From Calditrichota bacterium (GTDB lineage Bacteria; Calditrichota; Calditrichia; RBG-13-44-9), in NCBI GenBank assembly GCA_016934605.1, contig JAFGSO010000335.1, positions 1 to 5,774 on the forward strand: 5,774 bases of DNA, given 5' to 3'. Below are positions 1-5,774 of the stretch, piece after piece (the stretch's first letter is position 1; every line of letters begins with the position of its first letter). A program made the position numbers and the translations under genes. The notes below the pieces were generated by a model. The model saw only the letters and a program-made list of their open reading frames with translations, did no database searches and was not told the DNA's origin.

Positions 1-644
1 CACCCCGTGGTATCTTCGATGGTGATTTTGATAAATGAATCGGTCCGCTGTCTGCTTTCTTTTATCACTGGTTGGGGTTTGTCAATATGATGTCCCATGA
101 TGGCGCCTGCTTCCCTGGCAATACCCAGATGGCTGAGACAGTCTGGCCGGTTGGGGGTCACTGCAATGTCAAAAATAAAATCGTTTTCCAGTTCCATGGC
201 TTTCTCCAGCGGTACTCCCAGCGGCAGATTTTCTGGCAACACCCAGATACCCTCTGATGCATCTGCCAGGCCCAACTCTGCTTCTGAACAAATCATCCCT
301 TCCGATTCCGCTCCACGGATACGGGTCTTTTTGATCTTCAATCCATTCGGTAGTGTGGCGCCGGCAAGCGCCACCGGAACGTACTGATTTCTGGCAACAT
401 TGGGTGCACCACAGACGATGGATAATTCATCTTCTCCGATGGTCACTGCACAAATACTGAGTTTATCCGCTTCAGGATGCTTATCTACCGCCAAAACTCT
501 GCCAACAACCACCTCTGGAAAATCAAACCTCCGTTCCACCACTTCTTCTACTTCAAGGCCGGTGAGAGAAAGACGGTCTGCCAGCTGACGCGCTTCCATC
601 GAAACCGGAATGTATTCTTTTAACCAGTTATATGAAACTTTCAT
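1..644 (-). CDS. pheT: Phenylalanyl-tRNA synthetase beta subunit, N-terminal part (cut by window edge)
   Basis: This is the beta subunit of the alpha2-beta2 enzyme that charges tRNA-Phe in the cytoplasm. The frame is open from the ATG at 644 to the left edge, giving 214 visible residues of a protein usually near 800. The N-terminus (MKVSYNWLKEYIP) is typical of the family. Residues about 40-150 form the tRNA-binding OB-fold domain, with HPEADKL at 56-62, CGAPN at 78-82 and a GMICSEAELGL stretch near 116-126. Residues 159-178 carry the highly conserved DIAVTPNRPDCLSHLGIARE signature that opens the B1/B3 region. An AGAGGG Shine-Dalgarno sequence lies about 5 bases before the ATG. It follows pheS by 51 bases with no terminator between, so the two are co-transcribed. 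The B3 editing domain and later domains lie outside the window, so their integrity cannot be judged. Confidence 0.97.
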   Translation of the reverse strand, partial: MKVSYNWLKEYIPVSMEARQLADRLSLTGLEVEEVVERRFDFPEVVVGRVLAVDKHPEADKLSICAVTIGEDELSIVCGAPNVARNQYVPVALAGATLPNGLKIKKTRIRGAESEGMICSEAELGLADASEGIWVLPENLPLGVPLEKAMELENDFIFDIAVTPNRPDCLSHLGIAREAGAIMGHHIDKPQPVIKESRQRTDSFIKITIEDTTG

Positions 645-695
645 GGAATCCCTCTGATAAAAATACTACCGAAACAACCGTTTCTATTGATACTT

Positions 696-1703
696 CTAAT
701 TAAACTGACTGAGGAAACGCATATCGTTCTCAAAAAACAACCTGATATCGTCAATATTATACTTGAGCATGGCAATTCTGTCCACACCCATTCCGAAGGC
801 ATAACCGGTTATCACATCCGGATCGTAACCAACTGCCCTGAAAACATTGGGATGAACCATGCCGGCGCCTGATATTTCGATCCACCCGGTATATTTGCAA
901 ACCTTGCATCCCTTACCGCGGCAGAATATACAATTGAAATCATATTCCATGCTGGGTTCAGTGAAAGGGAAAAAACTGGGTCTGAATCTGACATGGATAT
1001 CCGCACCGAACATGTACCTGGCAAATTCCTGAATCACGGCCCGCAAATGGCCGAAACTGACTCTCTTATCCACAAACAGACCCTCAATCTGATGAAAAAA
1101 GGGAGAGTGACTGGCATCCGGAGTGTCACGACGATAAACACGTCCCGGAGCTATGATACGAACCGGAGGTTTCTGTTCCATCATGGTGCGGATCTGGACG
1201 GGAGAGGTGTGAGTCCGCAGCAGAATATTTTCGGTAATGAACAGCGTGTCCTGCATGGCTCTGGCCGGATGATTTTCCGGGAAATTGAGAGCGGCAAAAT
1301 TGAAAAAATCTGTTTCCACATCAGGGCCATCAGCCACTGAAAAACCCAGTCTGCTGAAATATTTTTTTATTTCCTCCTGAACCAGAGTTAGAGGGTGTTT
1401 TCTGCCAACAGATGGTGTTCTGCCTGGAAGGGTTAAGTCAACTTTCTGTCTGGATTTTCGGACGGCATATCTTGATTTAGCTTCATTTAGTTCCGCCTCG
1501 ATGATTGTCCGTAACGCGTTGATCTCTTTTCCCAGCCCAGGACGATCCGCCGGATCTGCATCTTTTAGTTTGGAATAGAGCTCCTGAATTGTTCCCTTTC
1601 GGCCAAGATGTTTTATCCTCAGAGATTCCAGGTCCTGTGCATTCCGGACGGAATTCAGCTCATCCAGGAAATTATTTTTGATACTGTCGATTGAATTTTC
1701 CAT
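696..1703 (-). CDS. pheS: Phenylalanyl-tRNA synthetase alpha subunit
   Basis: This is the catalytic alpha subunit of PheRS, a class II synthetase that makes Phe-AMP and transfers Phe to tRNA-Phe. The protein has 335 residues, normal for the family. Residues 1-85 are the N-terminal coiled-coil arm that contacts tRNA. The catalytic core follows: the motif 1 region HPLTLVQEEI (103-112), motif 2 GRVYRRDTPDASHSPFFHQ (187-205), the Phe-pocket segment FRPSFFPFTEPS (240-251), GAGMVHPNV (279-287), and motif 3 AFGMGVDRI (302-310). The pocket alanine equivalent to the known specificity position (AFG, residue 302) is retained. Four cysteines at 258, 261, 266 and 269 (CxxC-x4-CxxC) form the zinc-ribbon-like insert seen in many bacterial PheS. 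The ATG at 1703 is the first possible start, because an in-frame stop lies 18 bases upstream. No convincing Shine-Dalgarno sequence precedes it; the leader there is nearly all A and T. Confidence 0.98.
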   Translation of the reverse strand: MENSIDSIKNNFLDELNSVRNAQDLESLRIKHLGRKGTIQELYSKLKDADPADRPGLGKEINALRTIIEAELNEAKSRYAVRKSRQKVDLTLPGRTPSVGRKHPLTLVQEEIKKYFSRLGFSVADGPDVETDFFNFAALNFPENHPARAMQDTLFITENILLRTHTSPVQIRTMMEQKPPVRIIAPGRVYRRDTPDASHSPFFHQIEGLFVDKRVSFGHLRAVIQEFARYMFGADIHVRFRPSFFPFTEPSMEYDFNCIFCRGKGCKVCKYTGWIEISGAGMVHPNVFRAVGYDPDVITGYAFGMGVDRIAMLKYNIDDIRLFFENDMRFLSQFN

Positions 1704-1849
1704 GAAGTTTTCAAATTTTTAAATTTTTCTGACTATCCACTTCAATTTCCCTCTCAATTAACAGGGAAAAATTACAGGAAGATTGATAATTGCGATTAAA
1801 AGAATTACAAATTCTGTTATCATAATAATTTAAAAGCTAACAATTAAAT
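1704..1849 (-). promoter_or_regulatory. AT-rich pheST leader; probable promoter region
   Basis: This AT-rich stretch lies between the rplT terminator and pheS, so a pheST promoter is expected here. On the minus strand a possible pair is TTGTAA (1810-1805) and TATCAA (1788-1783), with a 16-base spacer and 4/6 matches to each consensus box. A second -10-like box, TATGAT (1824-1819), has only a poor -35 (TTAATT, 1847-1842, 17-base spacer). A modest 7-bp hairpin (1746-1752 with 1763-1769, 10-base loop) lies closer to pheS, with no T-tract after it. No Phe-rich leader peptide like E. coli pheM and no T-box features were seen. Which promoter is used is inference. Confidence 0.4.
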
Positions 1850-1886
1850 AAAAAAATAGGAATTGAAAAAGAATTCAATTCCTATT
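1850..1886 (-). terminator. Rho-independent terminator after rplT
   Basis: A perfect 13-bp inverted repeat (1855-1867 with 1874-1886) encloses a 6-base loop. Read on the minus strand it is followed by a run of seven T residues (1856-1850), the first two of which overlap the stem base. It starts 24 bases after the rplT stop codon. The stem is AT-rich, but its length and the T-run make a convincing intrinsic terminator. It separates the thrS-infC-rpmI-rplT unit from pheS-pheT. Some read-through cannot be excluded. Confidence 0.88.
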
Positions 1887-1910
1887 GATGATTATTGAAT
1901 ATAAAAAATA

Positions 1911-2258
1911 TTAAGCAGTAACTTGTTGAACCAGCTGCTCGAAGGCCTGTGGTTCATGCATAGCCAGGTGGGCCAGAGCCTTGCGATCCAGGTCAATATT
2001 TTTTTCTTTAAGTCCATGCATGAATTTCGAATAGGATGTACCATTCAGACGACAGGCGGCGTTGATACGCACAATCCATAAAGACCGGAATTCTCTTTTT
2101 TTGGCACGCCGGTCCCGATATGCATATCTGAGACTCTTGTCAACCTGATCTTTGGCTGTTTTATATAATTTCCCTCGGGACAGCCGATAGCCCTTAGCCA
2201 TAGTGAGTACTTTTTTGTGGCGTTTTTTAGCCGCCACATTGTTTTTCGCTCTAGGCAT
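1911..2258 (-). CDS. rplT: 50S ribosomal protein bL20
   Basis: bL20 binds 23S rRNA early and is needed for 50S assembly. The 115-residue protein has the usual length and a very basic N-terminal tail (MPRAKNNVAAKKRHKKVL) that forms the long rRNA-threading helix. Family signatures follow: AKGYR (21-25), YAYRDRRAKKREFRSLWIVR (45-64), INAACRLNGTSYSKFMHGL (65-83) and the C-terminal DLDRKALAHLA segment. The ATG at 2258 is preceded by AGGAGG with an 8-base spacer. It lies 22 bases after rpmI and is the last gene before the 1850-1886 terminator. In gammaproteobacteria bL20 represses translation of the rpmI-rplT pair. I saw no pseudoknot that would show the same control here. Confidence 0.98.
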   Translation of the reverse strand: MPRAKNNVAAKKRHKKVLTMAKGYRLSRGKLYKTAKDQVDKSLRYAYRDRRAKKREFRSLWIVRINAACRLNGTSYSKFMHGLKEKNIDLDRKALAHLAMHEPQAFEQLVQQVTA

Positions 2259-2280
2259 TGTGAAAACCTCCTGAATTAAC

Positions 2281-2475
2281 TTATTCCTGAATCATCTTGT
2301 GGACACGCGGTTCATCAACGGGATGAATGTAAGCCGGTTTCCTCAAATGACGTTTCCTTTTTGTTGTCTTGCTGGTGAGAATATGACTCTTATAAGCACG
2401 ACGTGATTTAATTTTTCCTGAAGCGGTTACCTTAAATCGCTTTTTGGCACCACGATTTGATTTCATCTTTGGCAT
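2281..2475 (-). CDS. rpmI: 50S ribosomal protein bL35
   Basis: bL35 is a small, very basic protein of the 50S subunit. The 64 residues match the normal family length. The start MPKMKSNRGAKKRFKVTASG and the later KSHILTSKTTKRKRHLRKPA are diagnostic. The ATG at 2475 follows an AAGGGG Shine-Dalgarno sequence by 5 bases. The gene sits 25 bases after infC and 22 bases before rplT, the standard infC-rpmI-rplT arrangement, which keeps IF3, bL35 and bL20 on one message. Nothing looks damaged. Confidence 0.98.
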   Translation of the reverse strand: MPKMKSNRGAKKRFKVTASGKIKSRRAYKSHILTSKTTKRKRHLRKPAYIHPVDEPRVHKMIQE

Positions 2476-2500
2476 TATGTCCCCTTATCTATTATTTTTT

Positions 2501-3016
2501 TTAATTCTTGTGAGTAAGGATCATGATCATACGTCTTCCCTCCATCTTCGGTTCCGACTCTACCTTGCCAACATCTTCAAGACTCTCCTGAACCTTTTCC
2601 ATCAGTTCGAAACCGAAATCCTGATATGCCATCTCCCGTCCCCTGAAAAGAATGGTTATTTTGACCTTGTTTTTCTGCTCCAGAAATTTTCGGGCATGCC
2701 GCATCTTCGTTTCAAGGTCATGATCATCGGTCCTCGGCCTCAAGCGTATTTCCTTAACCGTTATAATGTGTTGCTTTTTCTTGCTTATCTTTTCCTTTTT
2801 GCTCTGTTCGTATTTGTATTTGCCGTAATCCATTATCCGGCAAACAGGTGGTTTAGCATTCGGTGACACTTCAACCAGATCAAGTCCGTAATTCACTGCT
2901 TTCTGTAATGCCTCATCAGTCGGAACTATTCCTATCTGATCGCCGTCCGGAGAGATTAAACGTACCTTTTGAACACGGATCTGATCGTTCACGCGAACAT
3001 CGGTATCTTTGCTGAT
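2501..3016 (-). CDS. infC: Translation initiation factor IF-3, probable AUC start
   Basis: IF3 binds the 30S subunit, prevents 50S joining and rejects non-canonical start codons and wrong initiator tRNAs. With an ATC start at 3016 the protein is 171 residues, near the family norm. The N-domain carries RVNDQIR (8-14) and SPNAKPPVCRIMDYGKYKYE (51-70). A lysine-rich linker spans about 72-81. The C-domain begins near TVKEIRLRP (86-94) and includes FRGREM (124-129) and MEGRRMIMIL (158-167). The start choice rests on a perfect AAAGGAGG (3032-3025) placed 8 bases before ATC (3016-3014). The first conventional start in frame, GTG at 2992, is 32 bases from that site, lacks its own site, and would cut off the usual short N-terminal extension. 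An in-frame TAA at 3022-3020 limits any further extension. The gene follows thrS by 28 bases. Confidence 0.96.
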   Translation of the reverse strand: MSKDTDVRVNDQIRVQKVRLISPDGDQIGIVPTDEALQKAVNYGLDLVEVSPNAKPPVCRIMDYGKYKYEQSKKEKISKKKQHIITVKEIRLRPRTDDHDLETKMRHARKFLEQKNKVKITILFRGREMAYQDFGFELMEKVQESLEDVGKVESEPKMEGRRMIMILTHKN

Positions 3017-3024
3017 AAGTTATT

Positions 3025-3032
3025 CCTCCTTT
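3025..3032 (-). promoter_or_regulatory. infC ribosome-binding site that decides an ATC start
   Basis: AAAGGAGG on the minus strand is near-perfect anti-16S complementarity. It is followed by the 8-base spacer AATAACTT and then ATC AGC AAA GAT in the infC frame. No ATG, GTG or TTG lies in this frame at a usable distance. An ATG at 3000-2998 is out of frame and stops after three codons. This makes ATC the likely initiation codon. Confidence 0.8.
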
Positions 3033-3044
3033 AATTGTTTTACT

Positions 3045-4964
3045 TTATTCTTTATCGGAAATTTCTTTCTCTATTCGAGATAAAAATTGAGCAATTTTCA
3101 TTTTACCCAGATCACCTTTCCCCTTCTGCCTCACAGATATTTCTTCTTTCTCAACTTCCTGATCCCCCACAATAATCATGTACGGAATCTTGTTTAATTC
3201 AGCTTCGCGGATTTTATAACCAACTTTTTCGTTACGGAGATCCGCCTCAACACGAAGCTCAGACTTCAGAAGCCGGTCTTTCAGCTGCCGGGCATAATCG
3301 TGATGCCGTTCAGCAATGGGAATAATTTCTGCCTGGACCGGCGCCAACCAGATTGGGAATGCACCCGCATAGTGTTCAATCAGAACGCCGAAAAATCTTT
3401 CAACAGAACCCATCAGGGCACGATGAATCATTATGGGTTGATGCGGATTTCCGTCTTCACCAATAAATTCAATAGTGAACCGTTCTGGTAAATTAAAATC
3501 CACCTGAATGGTTGAGCACTGCCATGAACGTCCCAGAGAATCTCTGATTTTTATATCGATCTTCGGGCCATAGAAGACACCTTCGCCGGGATCCACTTTA
3601 TATTGCAAGCCGCTCTTTTCAAGGGCGTATTTCAATGCTTCAGTGGCTTTATCCCAGTTTTCCACCTGTCCAACAAACTTTTCCGGCCTGGTAGAGAGAA
3701 AAATCTCATATTCACTGAATCCGAATGTTCGTAGAATATAGAGAGTGAAATTCAGAACGCGTGAGATTTCTTCGTTCAAATTTTTCGGTGTGCAGAAAAT
3801 GTGCGCATCATCCTGAGTAAATCCACGTACACGCATCAGGCCATGGAGGACACCCGAGCGTTCGTAACGGTAAACGGTTCCCAGCTCGAAGAGTCTGATG
3901 GGAAGATCCCTGTAACTGCGTATCTGGTTTTTATAGATCATTATATGAAACGGACAGTTCATGGGCTTCAGTTGATAGTCCACTTCTTCCACATCCATCG
4001 GAGAGAACATATTTTCCTGATAAAAACCGGTATGCCCGCTGGTTTCCCACAGGTGCAATTTGGCAATATGCGGAGTATAGATCAGTTCATAACCATTTTT
4101 ATAATGTTCCTGGATGGTGAATTCTTCCATAATTCGGCGTATCCTGGCTCCTTTGGGATGCCATAGAATCAGTCCGTTACCGATTTGTTCCTGAATACTG
4201 AAGAGATCCAGTTCTCTCCCCAGCTTGCGATGATCTCTCTTTTTAGCTTCCTCCAGGCGATGCAGGTGTTCTTCCAGCATTTTTCGCCTGGGATAAGCGG
4301 TTGCATAAAGACGCTGGAGCATTTTATTATGTTCATCACCGCGCCAGTAGGCACCGGCAACGCTCAGCAGCTTGAAATTTTTACCGATTTTACCAGTTGA
4401 TGGCAGATGTGGCCCCCGGCACAGATCGATGAAATCTCCCTGTGAATAGATGGATATCCCGTCTTCCAGCTCATCGATCAGATCCAGCTTCAGATCTTCG
4501 TCCTTTTTCCGGAATAGTTCCACCGCTTCTTCTTTTTTTAACTCTTTTCTGCGGATGGGAAGATCTTCATCAACAATCCTTTTCATCTCAGCTTCAATTT
4601 TCTCAAAATCCTCCGGAGTGATGGCATGGTCCAGGTCAATATCATAATAAAAACCATCCTCTATGGGTGGTCCGATTCCGAATTTCGTTTCCGGAAACAG
4701 CCTTTTTACGGCGTGTGCCATGAGGTGAGCCGAACTGTGCCAGAAGACATCCCGGCCTTCTTCCTCATCAAAGGTCAGAAATTTAATCTCAGCATTGTTG
4801 AGGATAGGCTCGGGCAGGCTTTTAACATCCCCGTTTACTTTGATGCCAGTGGCTTCTTTTTTCAGACGCCCATCGATTTCATTCAGAATATTGAGTCCAC
4901 TGACACCCTTGGGGAATTCCTTAACAGATCCGTCGGGAAATTTTATTTTTATCATGTCACTCAT
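3045..4964 (-). CDS. thrS: Threonyl-tRNA synthetase
   Basis: This class II synthetase charges tRNA-Thr and hydrolyses mischarged Ser-tRNA-Thr. The 639-residue protein is full length. Domains in order: TGS domain (about 4-65); the N2 editing domain with HSSAHLMAH (76-84) and LCRGPHLPSTG (181-191), keeping the editing His/Cys residues; the catalytic core with motif 2 RYERSGVLHGLMRVRGFTQ (366-384) and motif 3 HRALMGSVERF (514-524); and a C-terminal anticodon-binding domain (about 538-639). The catalytic zinc ligands Cys337, His388 and His514 are all present. ATG at 4964 is preceded by GAAGAG with an 8-base spacer. A second in-frame ATG at 4955 (residue 4) would match the common family N-terminus, so the start is uncertain by three residues. 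thrS leads into infC with no terminator. A hairpin separates it from the upstream tRNA-Val. Confidence 0.98.
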   Translation of the reverse strand: MSDMIKIKFPDGSVKEFPKGVSGLNILNEIDGRLKKEATGIKVNGDVKSLPEPILNNAEIKFLTFDEEEGRDVFWHSSAHLMAHAVKRLFPETKFGIGPPIEDGFYYDIDLDHAITPEDFEKIEAEMKRIVDEDLPIRRKELKKEEAVELFRKKDEDLKLDLIDELEDGISIYSQGDFIDLCRGPHLPSTGKIGKNFKLLSVAGAYWRGDEHNKMLQRLYATAYPRRKMLEEHLHRLEEAKKRDHRKLGRELDLFSIQEQIGNGLILWHPKGARIRRIMEEFTIQEHYKNGYELIYTPHIAKLHLWETSGHTGFYQENMFSPMDVEEVDYQLKPMNCPFHIMIYKNQIRSYRDLPIRLFELGTVYRYERSGVLHGLMRVRGFTQDDAHIFCTPKNLNEEISRVLNFTLYILRTFGFSEYEIFLSTRPEKFVGQVENWDKATEALKYALEKSGLQYKVDPGEGVFYGPKIDIKIRDSLGRSWQCSTIQVDFNLPERFTIEFIGEDGNPHQPIMIHRALMGSVERFFGVLIEHYAGAFPIWLAPVQAEIIPIAERHHDYARQLKDRLLKSELRVEADLRNEKVGYKIREAELNKIPYMIIVGDQEVEKEEISVRQKGKGDLGKMKIAQFLSRIEKEISDKE

Positions 4965-5000
4965 TTTTCATGCTCTTCATTTTGCAATATCCATAGAAAT

Positions 5001-5028
5001 AGAGCCACGAACCGAAATTCGTGGCTCT
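5001..5028 (-). terminator. Hairpin after tRNA-Val, weak intrinsic terminator or thrS leader structure
   Basis: A perfect 11-bp inverted repeat (5001-5011 with 5018-5028) begins 7 bases after the tRNA 3' end. On the minus strand the six-base loop is TTTCGG, which could fold further as a UUCG tetraloop closed by a U-G pair. The following bases, ATTTCTATGG, are only a poor T-tract. On the plus strand four T residues follow, but no plus-strand gene needs a terminator. Termination or 3' processing of the tRNA transcript is likely. Partial read-through into thrS, whose start is only 36 bases beyond, is possible. Confidence 0.6.
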
Positions 5029-5034
5029 TTTCCG

Positions 5035-5108
<74 letters not shown>

Positions 5109-5234
5109 AGACCACGTAAAATTAACAAAAAATTTAAACATCGGGGACTCTCAATGCAACATCTAATTGAAACTTATTGCACTATAAACGGACTAAAAAT
5201 ATTCGGTTCATAACGTTTTATTTATTCCGGCCTG
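5109..5234. other. Intergenic region between the hydrolase gene and tRNA-Val
   Basis: This AT-rich stretch of 126 bases has no plausible ORF. It must hold the end of the hydrolase transcript and the start of the tRNA transcript. No hairpin plus T-tract convincing enough to be a terminator for the hydrolase gene was found. Only short imperfect repeats are seen, such as TGCAA/TTGCA around 5155-5181. Confidence 0.6.
5131..5159 (-). promoter_or_regulatory. Candidate sigma-70-type promoter for tRNA-Val
   Basis: On the minus strand, TTGCAT (5159-5154) and TAAATT (5136-5131) are separated by exactly 17 bases. They match the -35 consensus at 3/6 and the -10 at 4/6. Initiation about 7 bases further would leave a 5' leader of roughly 16 bases before the mature tRNA, a usual length. 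The region is AT-rich, so a chance match is possible. Confidence 0.35.
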
Positions 5235-5774
5235 CTACAGAATTTCCCTGAAAAAAACCTGCATGGCTTTCCAGGAACGCTCGGCCGCTTTTTCGTTATA
5301 AGCCGCACCGGATGATTTATCACTTCCGGCTGCCGGATTGGTGAAACTGTGTACCGCATCACCGTAAATATTCATCTGCCAGTCCACATTGCCTTGCCGC
5401 ATTTCATCCTGGAACCCCAGCACCTCCTCGGTCTTGACATAAGGATCGTCTGCACCATGGTTAACCAGTACAGACCCCTTAATGTTTGTGGCGTCTTCAG
5501 GATGGGGAGTCTGTAAGCCGCCATGAAAACTGACAATGGCGTCTACATCAGCGCCGCTGCGTGCCAGTTCCAGCACAGTTGTTCCGCCGAAACAAAAACC
5601 GATGGCTCCCAATTTCAGCGTATCGGTTATATCCTGGGACTTCAGCACCTCCAATCCGGCGGCAGCACGGTTTCGCATAAGTTGACGGTCCTGGTAAAAT
5701 TTTCCGGCCAGCTTGGATGCTTCATCGGCATCTTTGGCAATTTTTCCGTCTCCGTACATGTCCAGTGAAAAGGC
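5235..5774 (-). CDS. Dienelactone hydrolase family protein, C-terminal part (cut by window edge)
   Basis: This is an alpha/beta-hydrolase of the dienelactone hydrolase family (carboxymethylenebutenolidase-like). The family hydrolyses lactone or ester bonds, but the substrate here is unknown. The visible 179 residues run from the right edge to a TAG at 5237-5235. The expected Cys-Asp-His triad is present: Cys61 in the nucleophile elbow GFCFGG, Asp110 in GADDPYV, and His142 in GDAVHSFTNP. The fragment begins AFSLDMYGDGK, matching the internal family segment (LDMYGDG) after the first strands, so the ATG at 5759 is internal and not the start. Roughly 60-100 N-terminal residues, including any signal peptide, lie outside the window. 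The tail (SWKAMQVFFREIL) is typical. The gene shares orientation with the translation cluster but is 126 bases from the tRNA and has no evident functional link to it. Confidence 0.93.
   Translation of the reverse strand, partial: AFSLDMYGDGKIAKDADEASKLAGKFYQDRQLMRNRAAAGLEVLKSQDITDTLKLGAIGFCFGGTTVLELARSGADVDAIVSFHGGLQTPHPEDATNIKGSVLVNHGADDPYVKTEEVLGFQDEMRQGNVDWQMNIYGDAVHSFTNPAAGSDKSSGAAYNEKAAERSWKAMQVFFREIL

Noticed and set aside
72..588. Several plus-strand open frames at the left end
   Set aside because: They are antisense to pheT, whose 214 codons are uninterrupted and carry diagnostic motifs.
2519..2528. GATCATGATC palindrome, a possible operator or protein-binding site
   Set aside because: It lies inside the infC C-terminus and simply encodes alternating Met-Ile codons (MIMI) of a conserved segment.
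2444..2866. Plus-strand open frame of 140 codons with a hydrophobic stretch, membrane-protein-like
   Set aside because: It lies antisense to infC and rpmI, both unmistakable from conserved motifs. The hydrophobicity comes from the complement of lysine-rich codons.
3017..3044. Possible L20-type leader RNA upstream of infC, as in Firmicutes
   Set aside because: The thrS-infC gap is only 28 bases, too short for that structured leader, and no matching fold is visible.
4957..4980. Seven-codon minus-strand ORF (MKSMKNE) overlapping the thrS start, a possible leader peptide
   Set aside because: It has no Thr codons and no convincing ribosome-binding site, and it arises naturally from out-of-frame ATGs in an A-rich leader.

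Overview
This is an ordinary bacterial chromosomal window dominated by one of the most conserved translation gene neighbourhoods. Every supported gene lies on the minus strand, so transcription runs from high to low coordinates. In that direction the order is: a dienelactone-hydrolase-family gene cut by the right edge, tRNA-Val(GAC), thrS, infC, rpmI, rplT, an intrinsic terminator, pheS, and pheT cut by the left edge. The block thrS-infC-rpmI-rplT-pheS-pheT has the same order as in Escherichia coli and many other bacteria.

The organism cannot be fixed from this window. Base composition is moderate, intergenic DNA is AT-rich, and good Shine-Dalgarno sites precede infC, rpmI, rplT and pheT. The proteins look like those of a free-living Gram-negative-type bacterium. 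A lineage in the FCB/Marinimicrobia/Calditrichota area or a deltaproteobacterial-type group is only a low-confidence guess.

Layout: positions 1-644 hold the first 214 codons of pheT (phenylalanyl-tRNA synthetase beta). Positions 696-1703 hold pheS (alpha). Positions 1704-1849 are an AT-rich leader that probably holds the pheST promoter. A strong hairpin plus T-tract at 1850-1886 ends the upstream operon. Positions 1911-3016 hold rplT, rpmI and infC, with gaps of only about 20-25 bases. thrS (3045-4964) ends 28 bases before the preferred infC start. Between thrS and tRNA-Val (5035-5108) lies an 11-bp hairpin with a poor T-tract. Positions 5109-5234 probably hold the tRNA promoter. The right end carries the C-terminal 179 residues of an alpha/beta hydrolase.

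Together the genes supply translation: two class II aminoacyl-tRNA synthetases, initiation factor IF3, two 50S proteins and a tRNA. The most informative detail is the infC start. The strong ribosome-binding site points to a rare AUC initiation codon, the hallmark of IF3 autoregulation, rather than to the first GTG in frame. I saw no mobile element, CRISPR array, defence system or other novel system here.
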